Shown here one piece after another: positions 1 to 11,719 of a stretch of DNA of 64,000 nt (within the stretch, counting starts at the first letter, position 1; each line of letters opens with the position of its first letter). The notes under the pieces are model-generated. The model saw nothing but the letters and a program-made list of their open reading frames with translations. It made no database searches and was not told the origin of the DNA. Made by a program: the position numbers and the translations under genes. Source of the DNA: Nigrospora sphaerica (lineage: Eukaryota > Ascomycota > Sordariomycetes > Amphisphaeriales > Apiosporaceae); the NCBI GenBank assembly GCA_018287875.1, contig JAGVVL010000009.1, positions 2,914,001-2,978,000 on the forward strand. Direction: 5' to 3'.

Positions 1-93
1 GCCTTGCGTGTTATGAGGGATCAGCGCCCAGCTCGCAATCAATTCCCCAATACGCCGTGCTACTTGTTTCACTACTCAGCAAGTCGTCTCTCG

Positions 94-3000
94 TCAGTGA
101 TACCTGAACGTCGTCGTCTCTGGGTACTTGCGACCGCTGACCCCAACTACAGGACTCACGCCCCGATCCCGCTCCCGGTATCTCCTTCGGTCTCGTTCAT
201 CGCTGGTCACAGACCGCCCCGCGTCTCGGCCCAGATCGCGGGGCCGGTCTCTATGGTCCCACGCATGATCTCGGGGCCGGCGTTCGATGTCGGCCGCGCT
301 ACTCGTCCGTCTGTCGTATAAAGGTCGCTGTAGGTACACCCTCTCCTTGCGGACCTTCCTATCGCGGTCCTCCTCCATCTCGCGTTTAATCTCGCGTTCC
401 CGCTCGCGCTCGCGCTCCCGCCCTCGCTCGAGTTCTCGCACTTGTTCGCGAGTCAGATCCTTCTCGCGCAGCCTGCGGCTACGACGCTTGGGGGAGGCAT
501 CCGTATCCGTATCTGAAGCGTACGACTCCTCCGAGTAGACCTTGTGACGGCGGGGGCTCACGTGGCTAGCACGCAAGCGATCACGCTCGCTTCTTGATGA
601 GCTGGGCCTTTCTGATGACCCCGGAAACATGGCGCTTAACTTTTGGCGAAACCCGCCAAAAGGACTGGAGCCGGCCGAAGGTAAACTCCGACGCCTGTGG
701 TCATCCTGTCGTATCTCGGAGCGGTGGCGCCGTGGGACCGCCAGCGGCGGCGGTGGCGCATCTGGCGGAAAGACGCGGACCGTGTGTACCGGCCGCACCG
801 AGGTTGGCGGCCGGGGCCGGCGGCTAGGCAGGCCATCTGAGTCTGAGTCGGACGAGACATCGGAGCGGTGTCTTGGCTGGCTACTGTGGCGGCGGACGGG
901 CGTGGGACGTCGTGGGGCAGCATGACTCGGCAAGTAATCTGACGACCGAGATGGGTAGTCCGAGAAGCTCTTGCGTCGTTCCTCCCAATGGTCTGGCGAG
1001 CGACTGCCAGAGCTGCTGCGGCGGTGCTTGGAGTGCTGGGCTGAATGCCCGCTGCTACCCCGTCTTCGGTTCGGAGGAATATGATCAAAGGGTATTGGAC
1101 GCTCCCTTTCAAAGTAGTCCATCCCCGGCGCTGTCTGTGGGCCCCGGACGTGGTTGAAGTGGACTCGAGGGTCCTGTGGTGTCGTGGGCTGTGCTGTCGC
1201 TGCAGGTTCAGCCGCGGCGCGGCGCAGCTTCTCAGCACAGCGTCTGTGCCATTCGTCCACCTCGGGGTCGCAAGCGGCAGGGAAGGCTTCCTTGGGAAGA
1301 TCGGGAGGGAAGGGCTCGCCCGTGTCTGGATGCCTGAGGGCCCAGTTGCGCACTGCAAACTGCATGTAGGGGACGTGTTCTTCGGGTCCCAGCAGGATTT
1401 GGAGGCACTCCCAGCGCACAAAGCCCTGCAACGTCAGAGCAGGAATGCAGGGCTCTTCGAAAACGTTGTCAGTCGGTAGCAGAGCGTGCTGAACGCCCAG
1501 AGCAGTCCAGATGTACGAGATGGACTTGTCCGGTGTATGTACAAAGAGCGGGTCGTAGTCGCCACCAACTGCTTTGTAGAAGGCAGCAAGCTTTGTCCGA
1601 TCCAGGTCTGTCTTGTTCTTATCACCTATGTCGGTAATCTACACGGGGAAGGTTAGTACTTTGGCACACGGGTGGAGTGTGGCTAATGCTCCATGCGTGT
1701 GGTGCCACGACGAATCTGTCGGGAGCCTTGCGCAAGAGAAGAGAAGATGGGAGCCGTACAATGTATTTACCGATGGCGCGAAGCAAAGCGCTGAGCAGGT
1801 CTGTGGGCGTTTTATCGGGATTGATAAGATAGCCGTAGTACTGCCGCCCGTCTACAGGCAAGTGCTGTTTCTTGGGTGTCGACTGCGGCGACGGCGAAGG
1901 AGGTTTGGGAGATGGCCCAGCGGGTGGCGCACGTGGTTGAAACCTTGGTTCGGGTTGAGGCTGTGGTTGTGGTTGATATCTTGGTAGGGGTGGAGGTTGT
2001 GGTTGGTATCTCGGTTGTGGTTCCGGTCTGTGTTGTGGTTCCGGTCTGTGTTGTGGTTCCGGTCTGTGTTGTGGTTCCGGTCTGTGTTGTGGTTCCGGTC
2101 TGTGTTGTGGTTCCGGTCTGTGTTGTGGTTCCGGTCTGTGTTGTGGTTCCGGTCTGTGTTGTGGTTCCGGTCTGTGTTGTGGTTCCGGTGTTTTTTGTGA
2201 TTCCGGTCTGTGTTTTGGTTGGTATCTCGGTTGTGGTTCCGGTCTTTGTTGTGGTTCCGGTCTTTGTTGTGATTCAGGTGTTTGATCGGGTTCCGGTTTG
2301 TGTTGTGGTTCCGGTCTGTGTTGTGGTTCCGGTGTTTTTTGTGATTCCGGTCTGTGTTTTGGTTGGTATCTCGGTTGTGGTTCTGGTCTTTGTTGTGATT
2401 CAGGTGTTTGATCGGGTTCCGGTTTGTGTTGTGGTTCCGGTCTGTGTTGTGGTTCCGGTGTTTTTTGTGATTCCGGTCTGTGTTTTGGTTGGTATCTCGG
2501 TTGTGGTTCCGGTCTTTGTTGTGGTTCCGGTCTTTGTTGTGATTCAGGTGTTTGATCGGGTTCCGGTCTGTGTTGTGGTTCCGGTGTTTTTTGTGGTTCC
2601 GGTCTCGGCTGTGGTGCTGGTCTCGGTTGTGGTTCTGATCTTGGTCGTGGTTGCGGCGTTGGTTGAGGTTGTGGTTGAGTTTGAGACTGTTGCTGTTGTG
2701 GTCTTGGTTGAGGTTGTGGTTGTGTTTGGGGGTGCATTTGTTGTGGTTGTGGTGGTTGTGGTGGTTGTGGTGGCGTTGTAAGTGCCGTCGGCTGCTGCGG
2801 CGGCGGTGACGGTGCTGCTGGCGGTGCTGGTGGTGCTGGTGGTGCTGCTGCCGCTGGTGGTGCTGATGGTGCTGCTGCCGCTGCTGCTGTTCGTGGTCCT
2901 GCTCGCGCTGGCGCTGATGGCGGTGCTGCTGCTGGTGCTGCTACTGCTGGTGTTGCTGGTGCTGGCGCTGGTGCTGGTGGCGCTGGTGGTGCTGGCGCTG

Positions 3001-3406
3001 GTACTGATGCTGGTGCCGGTGTTGCTATTGCCGGTGTCGCTGTTGTTGCCAGTGTTTCTGGCGGCTGTGTTGCTTTTGATGGCGTTGCTGCAGGTGCCGG
3101 TGGTGCTGCTGCCGGAGTTACTGCTAGCACTGGTGGTGCTGCTGCCAGTGCTGCCAGTGCTGCCGGTGCGGGCGCTGGTGCTGGTGGCGCTGGCGCTGAT
3201 GGTGGTGCTACTGCCGCTGGTGCCACTGCTGCTGGCGTCGGTGCTGCTGACGCTGGTGCAGCTGGCGCTGATGCTACTGGTGCTAGTGCTGGTGCTGCTG
3301 GTGCTGGTGATGCTGGTGCTGCTGGTGCTGGTGCTGGTGCTGTTGGTGCTGGTGCTGTTGGAGGAGCGGCCGACTCAGGCAGCGTCGTCTTTGGCTCGGC
3401 GTCCAT
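94..3406 (-). CDS. DUF7514-domain protein with Pro/Gln repeat region
   Basis: Two exons, 3406-1771 and 1625-94 (intron 1626-1770, donor GTAAAT), join in phase to give 1055 aa. The start is the ATG at 3406. Residues about 1-210 are almost only Ala and Pro. Residues about 210-510 are Gln/Pro repeats of the hexamer PEPQHR and relatives. A compact domain follows at about 520-690, containing YYGYLINPDKTP, then DLDRTKLAAFY and FVRWECLQILLG; this matches the fungal DUF7514 family, whose role is unknown. The C-terminal 350 residues are disordered: Ser/Arg/Pro-rich, then a highly charged Arg-Glu tract of the GREREREREREI type, possibly a single helix. There is no signal peptide or membrane segment, so a cytosolic or nuclear scaffold is a guess. 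The family call is fairly sure; function is unknown. Confidence 0.85.
2013..2620. repeat. In-frame minisatellite inside the DUF7514 gene
   Basis: On the + strand the 18-bp unit TTCCGGTCTGTGTTGTGG is repeated about nine times head to tail (about 2020-2190). It then passes into a higher-order repeat of 126 or 144 bp, present three times to about 2620, which encodes blocks running from YQPKHRPES to PEPQPR. All periods are multiples of three, so copy changes keep the reading frame. Confidence 0.9.
2780..3395. repeat. GGTGCTGCT-like low-complexity tract
   Basis: Degenerate trinucleotide-rich DNA (GCT/GGT on the + strand) that encodes the Ala-Pro N-terminus of the DUF7514 protein on the minus strand. 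It also holds a long open frame on the + strand, which is a composition artefact. Confidence 0.8.
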
Positions 3407-4848
3407 TCTCGGATACCTCGCTGCCTTACTAACGACGGGCTGGCTGGCTAAGCGATGAGGTGGGATCGAGGACGGTGGAACGATGGGTGGCGATAGTGAT
3501 GAGCTGCGGTGTGGTTACGCCTTCACGAAGAAGGGGAGACGGCATTATCGAGCAAACATATACGATGCGACTTCGCAGCTGGTAGAATCGGCGCAACGAA
3601 TCACAGCATCGCAAGGGAGCAGCAGGGACGGCAGAGGAGGGCGAAGGGTAGGGCAGGTGCGCAAACGGAATGGGCACGTCGATGCAAGACGAGGTATTGG
3701 AAATGATGGGCGATATCGCAGGCTAAAGTATAGGATGAATGAGGCGTCTACTTGCGCCCGACGGGCAAATGTGTGTAATGGGAGGATTTGCTGGCTGCCG
3801 ATGAAGATGGACCAGCCCAGCCCAGCGTCTTTTTTAGGCCGCAGTGGCTGCGAAAATACGGGAGGGGCAGGCAGCAAGTAGACAGACACCCCTGGAAGAA
3901 AGAGCCAGCCTCCCGGACAACCAACCACTGAAGGGGAGGGGGTGTGTGGAAGTGAACAGAAGCTGCGATAGGGGAGGCTGGGTATTGGCTGGGGATGGCG
4001 CACGCGAGGACGAGAGAACCATGACCAGCATCATTGGAAACAGCCAGCCATCCCATGCGTTTGTTGAGCCTATGGGTCAGTCCCGTCGTGACAGCCGTCG
4101 TCCGCACCCAGGGACGACTGTGTCACACAGAAACGGAGTCATTGCGGCCCTTCGGTCGAGCTGCCAACCTTGAGGAGAGCAAGCAGCTCGGCTGGAAGGC
4201 CGTCATCACCATCACGGGGGTGGGTTGCTGATGTGACACGTGCACCCTGGGACACCAGTCGGTGGTGCCTTGGCCGACAGGGCTGTGGATGGGGTGCTGT
4301 TCAGGCTGGTAGCCTTGATGGCCTTGCTGCGCCCTGGGTTGCTAAATTCGGCGAGGGTTCTCGGTCAACAGGAGCATCCATCAACCATGGCAGGCTGTGC
4401 GTGCCTTCCATCCTTGCCTTGCCGGCTCGGGAGCCAACTTCGGATATGAGGCCGGCTTGGGCGTGGTGACGGTGACACGATGACATGTCCGTGTGTGAAT
4501 CTAACAGCTACAGATGGAACAAAAAAGCCTTTCCATCACCCCCACCCACGCCTGCCCCGCCGTTGCCAAGACGTGGATCTTCTCTCTGCCTCGGACTCGG
4601 CCGAAGACAAGCCTTCTGAGCAAGACATCCATCACAGCTTGAAGCCGGTGGGGAATCCGTCTACGCTTGTGGGCCGAGGGAAGTGCTCTAGAAACCATCT
4701 ACGGCTCACCCGCCGCCTGTAATCCGCCTGTAGTAGATCGGATTGTCCGTCTCATCCCTATTGTCCGTCTTATCCCTACTGCACATCTCTCTCTCTCTCT
4801 CTGCCTTTCCCGCCTGACCGGCTTCCAATCGCCAGTACTCTTTGCGGC
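3407..4848. other. Intergenic, no gene seen
   Basis: Upstream flank of the DUF7514 gene and downstream flank of the DUF1772 gene. It contains a short CT repeat at about 4786-4802. No ORF here has domain-like sequence or credible splice-linked partners. Confidence 0.6.
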
Positions 4849-5518
4849 TCAGCCCAGCAGGCTCCATAGCCCCCAACTCGCACCAGCGAGTGGCAGTAAA
4901 CACCGGACCACATTCAGGTCCTGCCACTTCTTGATCAGTCTCTTGACTTCCGCCTCGCTCATCTGCTGATTCCGGCTATGCGTCTCGGTCTCGAGCGTGC
5001 GGTTGGTGGGCATGAGGACAACCAGGGTGTACGGGATCGACAGGGCGGTAAAAACGCTCGCCATCGCCCATCCTCTCCAGCCAAGTCCCTTGGCGTAAGA
5101 ACTGTACGACACGGCAGCATGGCCGATGCTCGTGGCCATAGCAAGCATGGGTATGACCTTGCCTCTCTTCGCGGGGTCAGCTCTCCATCGCTTTGTTGTC
5201 TAGTTCTGATGAGAATCGAGCGTAGGGAGGCTTCTCACGTGATATATGCTGTACCATTGCCTGAGCATCACCTCCCGCGGAGCATTGAGCACGGCGGGGA
5301 TAGCGAAAGCCGACAGACTGGTCGTCGCACCTGCGGCACCCAAGTGTCAGTGTCAAAAGGCCGTTGTTTTTGCCGCTGGCCTGCCGGTAGACCACGAGAG
5401 GCGGGCGGGGGGGAGGGCAGCTGGGGGGTGCGGTACCGGCAACGACGGCCGAGCTGATGACGCTCGCAGACGAGATCAGCGTCATGGGGGACGAGTTGAT
5501 GCTTGCATGGTCCGCCAT
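4849..5518 (-). CDS. DUF1772 (anthrone oxygenase-like) membrane protein
   Basis: Three exons, 5518-5437, 5330-5239 and 5166-4849, join in phase to 163 aa. The joins restore SAVVAGATTSLSAFAIPAVL and then a QWYSIYHRGKVIPM block, both typical of the DUF1772 family. Four hydrophobic segments are visible: near residues 10-40, 63-85, 90-115 and 145-162. The family motif SIPYTLVVLMPTN is present. Some members are anthrone oxygenases that turn anthrones into anthraquinones and sit beside aromatic polyketide synthases. No polyketide synthase is found here, so the substrate is unknown and a general membrane role is equally likely. The start ATG at 5518 is the first in frame. Confidence 0.85.
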
Positions 5519-6021
5519 TTGAAAGGCCGGGCGATGGGGCTGGAGGTAGTCGGCGTCTTTCAGAACGTATGACCCAGAGGGCGCGCAGGACAGTGTTCTT
5601 CGGGTCGAAAGACGAAGGCTTCAGTGCTTGCTCTTTGAATACCCTTGCCAGCAAATTCTTACCTCTCCTCCAACATCGCTGGGTTTTCAACCAACATCGC
5701 CTCTTCTGTACCATCGGTCCCGAAGCTGAAGCGGTAGCGTGGCAGCCGGGTCCGACACAGCGCCGCTATTGGGCCCCAATATGTACGTTCATCCACTGCC
5801 GCAGGCTACAGTACCTGGGCATCATGCTAGTGGCCCGGCTCCGGGAGCGTCTGCATCCCCTCCCCCGGAACGGAGGATTGCCCCGCCAAGGGGAGGGGGA
5901 CTCCCGAACCTGGGTGAGCAGGGGTTCGGTTCAGAGACGACGCTGATTCATGACGTCTTGCTTTCTACTATAAAGTAGGTGTGAACAACGAGCTCTGGCA
6001 GTGCCTTATTGACCCAGACCA
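5519..6021. other. Intergenic, no gene seen
   Basis: Separates the DUF1772 gene from the GNAT gene, both on the minus strand. It should hold the DUF1772 promoter. I see no clear TATA box or further ORF. Confidence 0.5.
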
Positions 6022-6759
6022 TCATTGGAGAGGATGGCGCCCTTCCGAGGACAGAGCGAAGCCATTGAGCGTAACATAGCCCCCTTGGGCCCGGGAATCC
6101 GCCCCTTTCCATTCCCGGAACTTCTTGAAGCCCGCCTTCTCCATGACCCTCAGGCTGGCCGGGTTGTGGGACGCGACTATGGCGCAGAGCATTTCGGGCA
6201 CCCGTTCGCCCTCCACCGGCGGTTCCACCGAGAGCTCATCCGCGTCTGTCTCGGCATCGGACCGGGGTAGTGACCACCAATTTTCCGTAAAAGCCTTTAG
6301 AAACTCGGTACCATAGCCTCGGCCCCAGTGCTCCCGCTTAAGCATGTATCCGACCTCGGGCCAACCGAGCATCGACGTCGGCGCGAAGACGCCGCCGAGC
6401 CCAACGAACTCACCGGTTGAAGCCAGGTAGATGCCAGGGTTGTACGTTTTCACGTCCTGCCGTCACCTGGGAGGTCAGTCGAGTCGTGAGGCGGCGGGGT
6501 CTAAACTGACCCGGGGTGGGAGAAAAGGATCCAGCTTGGCCTGCGTCTCGCTCATGTCTCCGTCTATGCGACCGGCGGCGGTGAATTGCATAACCTCGGG
6601 TTGAGTGCGCAGCGCACGCACGTTTGGCAGGTCATCTTGCGTCAGGGGGCGAATGATCAAACGCTCGGTCCGGAGGGGCGCGCGCGCCGCGTTCGGGGGA
6701 AAGGGCTGGGACGGCAAGGTCGTCTTCACCTTGACCAGTCTCGGCGCGTTGGAGGCCAT
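6022..6759 (-). CDS. GNAT-family N-acetyltransferase
   Basis: Two exons, 6759-6511 and 6456-6022, separated by a 54-nt intron with donor GTCAGT, give 227 aa. The N-terminal strand RTERLIIRPLTQDDLPNVRAL is the usual opening of the RimJ/RimL type (Acetyltransf_3). The acetyl-CoA loop is REHWGRGYGTE in motif A, and the closing segment with SHNPASLRVMEKAGF is motif B. The enzyme would transfer acetyl from acetyl-CoA to an amine; the acceptor cannot be told from sequence. I chose the ATG at 6759 (context CAAGATGGCC). The frame stays open further upstream, but that part reads as leader sequence. Confidence 0.88.
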
Positions 6760-7701
6760 CTTGACAGCTGCCGGGCAAGGGATATAAGGAAGGAAGGTAC
6801 TTAGGTAGGCCGGCGGTGCAAGAGGGGGTTTGTGTGACAAGCGCACGTAAATGGGTTAGGTGAAGGACAGCGCTAATGAATCTTAAGTATGTTCTGCCGT
6901 CGTCGATCGTGAACCTGCCTCCTCTGCCTCATCCATCTCCTCGTCGCTGAACGGTGACCACGTGGTTCGTGGCTGCCTGCCGAAATGCTACCCGCGGGTG
7001 GAGCATTCGTTATCTGGGGACGGCGCCATACGAATGGAAGTGAACCTAGCCCAAACTGCTAGGTTCCAGGCATCCATTGGAATGGACGCGGTACAGATAG
7101 CCTGCTGCCCGAAGGAGAGCCGTATCCGCATGAATGGGATCCCGTACAGTACCAGATGGACCAAGCAAGTAATAGTAAGCTGGATGACGCTACGAAGTAC
7201 ATGGTTGGATTGGACCCCGCCCGCTCCGCATCTGCGGAGGTTGGCTACTAGGTTAGTACTTAGGTCGTCGGGACCTATCTAGAGATGGATAGAAGGAATG
7301 GATACTTCCATGTATCGGAGGGATCGATTGCTGGAGTGTAATCCCGGATTAAAAAAAAAGCAGCCCTGTACTTCTTATACAACGTACATTTATGCCCAGC
7401 CCTGGCCAGGAGACGACCAATGATCTTTGCCGTGGACCTGCTGTGACACTGACGCACACGTCCCCCCCCTGTGGTCAATCCTTGATCCTCTCATTCTTTC
7501 GCGCGCGCGCACACACACACAGATAGACGTCAGATTATGTATGCCACGCTCGCATCCAGAGCGGGCGTTCGTGAGCAACCTTAGCAGCCACTGACCCAGC
7601 ACGGCCTCCCACCCCCCGGAGGCTCTGCGGTGCCTTAGCCAGCGCGGCCGTCGGGATACGCCGACGAACGCTGCTCGGGAAGCCGGGGAACTTTTCTTAC
7701 C
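6760..7701. other. Intergenic, divergent promoter region
   Basis: Lies between the starts of the GNAT gene (-) and the Zn2Cys6 gene (+). It has a CA/CG dinucleotide run at about 7500-7520 and an A9 tract near 7350. The ORFs inside are short and featureless. Confidence 0.5.
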
Positions 7702-10014
7702 ATGGAGCCCACGCCACCCTCCCATCCGGCGGCCGAGTCCCGGTTCAAGCTGAGCTGCAAAACATGCCGGTCCAAGAAGATTAAATGCAACCGCGTCCAC
7801 CCGTGCACTAACTGCACCAAGGCAGCTGTCGAGTGCGTCTTCCCCGAGCGGAAGCGGATGCAACGCCCGAGGAAGACCAAGAACCAGGAGCTCCTGAACC
7901 GCATAAGCCGTCTGGAGACCATTGTCGGCAAAGTGGACGCCCAGAGCCTGAGGAACCTCAACATCGACATCTCGGACATGGGCCTCGGCGCCGACTCGCC
8001 CGGCCCGGCCCGGATCTCCGCCGAGAGCCAGCCCGCGCCCCACGAGGCCCAGCCGCGCCCGGGCGCCCTGTCCGAGGCCTCGCCCGGCGCGCACACGCCG
8101 CGCTATCTGGGCGTCGACTTCTGGACCAGCCTCTCTCACGAGGTCGAGGGCCTGAAGCAGGCCTTGGAACAAGCGACGGACCCGGATTCCGAGTCCGAGT
8201 CCGACGTGGAAAGCCCCGAGTCCGCCGCGGCGCAGAGCCAGAGCCTGTCGCCCTTCGCTACGCAGAGCCTTCTGCCGGGCTTTCCGTCGCCGGACCCGGG
8301 CGGATTCCCACATCCCACTTCGACCCATGTTCTCTACCTGCTCTCCGTTTACCTGGAAAGGGTCGACCCCGTCCTCAAGGTCCTGCACCGGCCGACGCTT
8401 CTCGCGATGCTCCCTGCCGGTATCCCAAGGCTCACGCCGTCCCAGGAAGCCCTGGCCTTCTCCATTTATTTTGCCGCCATTACCAGTCTCTCCTCAGCGG
8501 CCTGCCAGGCGAATCTCGGGCAAGACCGCGCCACCCTGGTCAAGACGTACCAGATGGCTGTCGAGCGCGCCCTGGCCGCCGCCGACTACCTCAACAGCAC
8601 AGACCTCGAGTGTCTCCAGGCCTTGCTGCTGTACGTGGCCTGCCTCCGAGTGCATAACAACTCACGTGCTTCCTGGGCGCTGACGGCCCTGCTACTCCGA
8701 CTCGGCCAGGGCGCCGGCCTCCTTCGGGACGGCGAGGGCCGGGGCTACACACCATACCAGGTCGAGATGCGGCGGCGCCTCTTCTGGCACATTGTGGTTC
8801 TCGACGTGCGCGCTTCCGAGGATAGAGGAACCGAGGCTATGATCTACCCGGGCCTGCTAAACTCACGCCAGCCCCTGAACCTCAACGACGACGATTTCGG
8901 CCCCGACTCCACCGGCCCCCTGACGGAGCGCGAGGGCGTCACTGACATCACCTTCAGCCTCTGCATGATGAGGTCGTCGGATATTTTTCTGTGGGTAGCC
9001 CACATGCAGTCGGCCCAGGCGAGCACGCCACAGCAGACGGAAGACGACGTGATCCGGCGTGCCCAGCGCCTCGAATCCGAGTTCGTCACCCATGCCGACC
9101 CCGACAACTTGCAATCCTACATGGCGAGTGGGCTCGTACGGCTCATCAACCTCAAGGTCTGGATGCTGTTGCAATACCCGATGCAGGTGCCCGCCAAACC
9201 CACCGCGACCTCGGAGGCGGGGAGGAACCTGCCCGAGCCGCAAAAGCCCCGGTGGCCGCGAGTGTCCCGAGAGACGATGCTGCAGACGTGCACTTCCATC
9301 CTCGAGCTGTCCGAGCTCTTCCTCCGCGGGCCGCGGGCCGAGCGCTTCGGCTGGTGGAGCAACACATACGTGCAATGGCACCCCCTGGCTGTGTGCCTGG
9401 CCGAGTTGTGCCGGCAGACGCGCGGGCCGCTTGTCGACCGGGCCTGGAAGGCCGTCGACCAAGTCTACCCGTTGTGGGCCAAGATCGTGGCCGACACGAG
9501 GCGGGGGCAGTTGTGGCGGCCGATTCGCAAGCTGCACAAGAAGGCCAAGGCGGCGAGAACGCAGGCGCTACGCGACGGCGGCGCTGCCGGCGGGGGGCCC
9601 GACAGCGTTGCGTGGATGCCGGGCCCGTGGATGTCCGCCGCCGACATGAATGCGTCGATGGGCGAGACCCCGCTGACGGCGGTACCGGACCCGAGCGGCT
9701 GCGCGCCCGTCCGGCCCGATGCGGCGGCGATGGATGCCGCCGTGACCCGAGCCCCGTGGTACCTCAACATGATGAACCTGGCGACTCCGGGCTTCATGCC
9801 CGACTCGTCGCTCAACTGGCCCAACGCCGACGCCGACGCCGGGCCCGCCGCGGCCGGCACAGGCAGCGGGGAGTTTGACTTCGGCAACTGGGGCGTATGG
9901 AACGAGTTCCTCGACGACACATTTGCCGATTACAGGTCGAGGACGGCCTCAACTGAGGATAACTCTTGGCCCGACGCCTTTGCCCCGGGGGAAGGGGAGG
10001 GGTGTGTACAATAA
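7702..10014 (+). CDS. Zn2Cys6 fungal transcription factor
   Basis: Single exon of 770 aa. The start ATG has a good context (TTACCATGGAG). The binuclear zinc cluster uses Cys19, 22, 29, 35, 38 and 45 (spacing 2-6-5-2-6), with the basic loop RSKKIK between the second and third Cys. A linker with basic residues and a short coiled coil (NRISRLETIVGKV) follows, as in dimeric members. Residues about 205-460 hold the middle homology (Fungal_trans) domain, with YLERVDPVLKVLHRPTLL and RRRLFWHIVVLDVRASE. The C-terminus is acidic and aromatic, like an activation region. It would act in the nucleus. No target or adjacent pathway genes are evident, so the pathway is unknown. Confidence 0.95.
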   Translation: MEPTPPSHPAAESRFKLSCKTCRSKKIKCNRVHPCTNCTKAAVECVFPERKRMQRPRKTKNQELLNRISRLETIVGKVDAQSLRNLNIDISDMGLGADSPGPARISAESQPAPHEAQPRPGALSEASPGAHTPRYLGVDFWTSLSHEVEGLKQALEQATDPDSESESDVESPESAAAQSQSLSPFATQSLLPGFPSPDPGGFPHPTSTHVLYLLSVYLERVDPVLKVLHRPTLLAMLPAGIPRLTPSQEALAFSIYFAAITSLSSAACQANLGQDRATLVKTYQMAVERALAAADYLNSTDLECLQALLLYVACLRVHNNSRASWALTALLLRLGQGAGLLRDGEGRGYTPYQVEMRRRLFWHIVVLDVRASEDRGTEAMIYPGLLNSRQPLNLNDDDFGPDSTGPLTEREGVTDITFSLCMMRSSDIFLWVAHMQSAQASTPQQTEDDVIRRAQRLESEFVTHADPDNLQSYMASGLVRLINLKVWMLLQYPMQVPAKPTATSEAGRNLPEPQKPRWPRVSRETMLQTCTSILELSELFLRGPRAERFGWWSNTYVQWHPLAVCLAELCRQTRGPLVDRAWKAVDQVYPLWAKIVADTRRGQLWRPIRKLHKKAKAARTQALRDGGAAGGGPDSVAWMPGPWMSAADMNASMGETPLTAVPDPSGCAPVRPDAAAMDAAVTRAPWYLNMMNLATPGFMPDSSLNWPNADADAGPAAAGTGSGEFDFGNWGVWNEFLDDTFADYRSRTASTEDNSWPDAFAPGEGEGCVQ

Positions 10015-10701
10015 ATACCTACATGCCTACTTTAGATACCACGGATGACGCCGAGACCGGCCATTCCTACTACAAGACAAGATACCTAAGAGGTACTTGC
10101 TGGATGGCGCGCAGCGCTGCCCAAATACACTCCAATTCTTAATTGCATGGAAGCTTTGCTCCAGGAAGCCGATAGGGACCAAGACGAACCTCGAGCTGTT
10201 CTTTTCCCGGGGCCTGGGGCCCAACGCCGCCTTGGCCTGGCTCCGGTCGCCTATGCTCGGCACCATTTAACTGAACAGAGTTATCGGTAATCTGTACGAG
10301 GCCGGCGTGGGCGGATCAAAGCGGGCAGGTATTGTCCAGGCTTAATGAGACTTTATTTCTTCTATGCATTGGAAGTTCACCGCGGGTATCATGCGGGCCA
10401 GAGCCAGTATACAGCCGGACAGATGGCCATGGTGCCTGGGGCGCGTCGTCTCAGCTCAGCCCGCATGCGCCAGACTCCTTCATTCGACGTCTCTGTTCGA
10501 CGCGGCATGGCTGCGGAGCGCACTGGCTTGCACGCTAGGTTGGTGAGCCGCCGCCTTCCTCGTGGCATGAATTCGCATCTCTATTCACGAGAAGCTTTAT
10601 GCTAGTGCAATGACATTTCCGCAAGACCTAGTAAACACCAGCAGAACCGTGACCACCGTCGTTTCATACCCATAACCCAGCAGAAGACAGAAACCCCATT
10701 T
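10015..10701. other. Intergenic between convergent genes, no gene seen
   Basis: Holds the 3' ends of the Zn2Cys6 gene (+) and the RPL20 gene (-). No credible ORF is seen in it. Confidence 0.5.
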
Positions 10702-11719
10702 TTATGCGAAGGTGGAAGGTCGGGTGGCGCTGAAGATCTTCTTCGTGCTGATGCGGGGAACGCGGTGGGGCAGGGGGAACGTCAGGTTCTTCGTTGTGAG
10801 CTGCTTAATGTAGGGGCGCTTGACATCATCGGCCTTCTCGAGCTCGACGACGCGGAGAATCTGGTTGCAAGGGTTAGTGACAAGGCTTCGGACCGCGTGG
10901 AAGCGGGGATGGGGGAGAACATACGCTGACCGACCGGAAGCGGGCACGGTGGCGGGCGGCCATGTCCTGGTACATGGACTCGACAGCCTCGCATCTCGAC
11001 ATCTCGCGGTACTCCTTGTACATGTTGTGGGTGCCGGAGCGCGAGTCGTAGCGGATCCAGATGCCGAAGTTCTTGACCTTCAGGGGGTGGGCCTCGTGGA
11101 TCTTGTTCAGGCTGACGATCTCGCCGTTGGCCTTCTTGACCTTCTTGAGCTTCATCAGGAAGTACCAGAAGCGGGACTTGGCGACGACCTCATTGGGGGC
11201 GAAGATCCGCATGCGGTACAGCTTCGGGGTCGGGTTCGTCTCCGTGGGCAGGTGGCGCCCGATGACCTGGTACTCCTGAAGGCGACCTAAACAATTCTGC
11301 TGTTAGCATCCGTCATCTCCCCGTTGGTGCTGGGCCGTCGCTTCAGGGTTCTCTTCTCTCATTCCTCTCGGGACTTCCGCGCTTGGGTTTCCGGCAGAGG
11401 ACTGAGAAGGGCTTGATTCCTTGTGCGGCTCGGCGAGCGAGGCGTTGGACTGGTTCGCTTCGTCGAAACAAAAGGCTGTGCGGTGAAAAGCGCGTTTGCT
11501 GGCCCGAGGAACTGAGCCCATGCCGATGATGGGCGCTGCTGTGCCGCGTGCCGTCATTCGCAGGTGCACACGGCGCGTGTCGAAGGCTGTATCGAATCGG
11601 TGGACGTCGTCGTCGGCTCGGCCCTTGTTCAAACCCATACCTCATCGCCCGCGGCCCTCGTCCCCTCCATGCAGACCCCAAAGCGACGCCAGAGAAACAA
11701 GGAGATGATGCTTACCCAT
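10702..11719 (-). CDS. RPL20: 60S ribosomal protein eL20 (L18a)
   Basis: Coding exons 11719-11716 (ATGG only), 11286-10925 and 10860-10702 give 174 aa, the usual eukaryotic length. The protein opens [15 protein letters not shown] and carries the family blocks [40 protein letters not shown] and [13 protein letters not shown]. It ends with [17 protein letters not shown]. It is a structural protein of the large ribosomal subunit. The first coding intron is long (429 nt), with branch TGCTAACAG and acceptor TTTAG. A second, 57-nt intron seems to lie in the 5' leader directly before the ATG, so the start codon may sit in a 4-nt exon. The gene is convergent with the Zn2Cys6 gene and divergent from CSN12. 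Confidence 0.95.

Noticed and set aside
1876..3432. Long + strand frames of Val/Leu repeats
   Set aside because: They are the complement of the Pro/Gln and Ala/Pro repeats of the DUF7514 gene. The minus-strand reading continues into a conserved domain; these do not.
7390..8388. 332-codon minus-strand frame at the start of the Zn2Cys6 gene
   Set aside because: Antisense to the zinc cluster coding sequence and without any domain.
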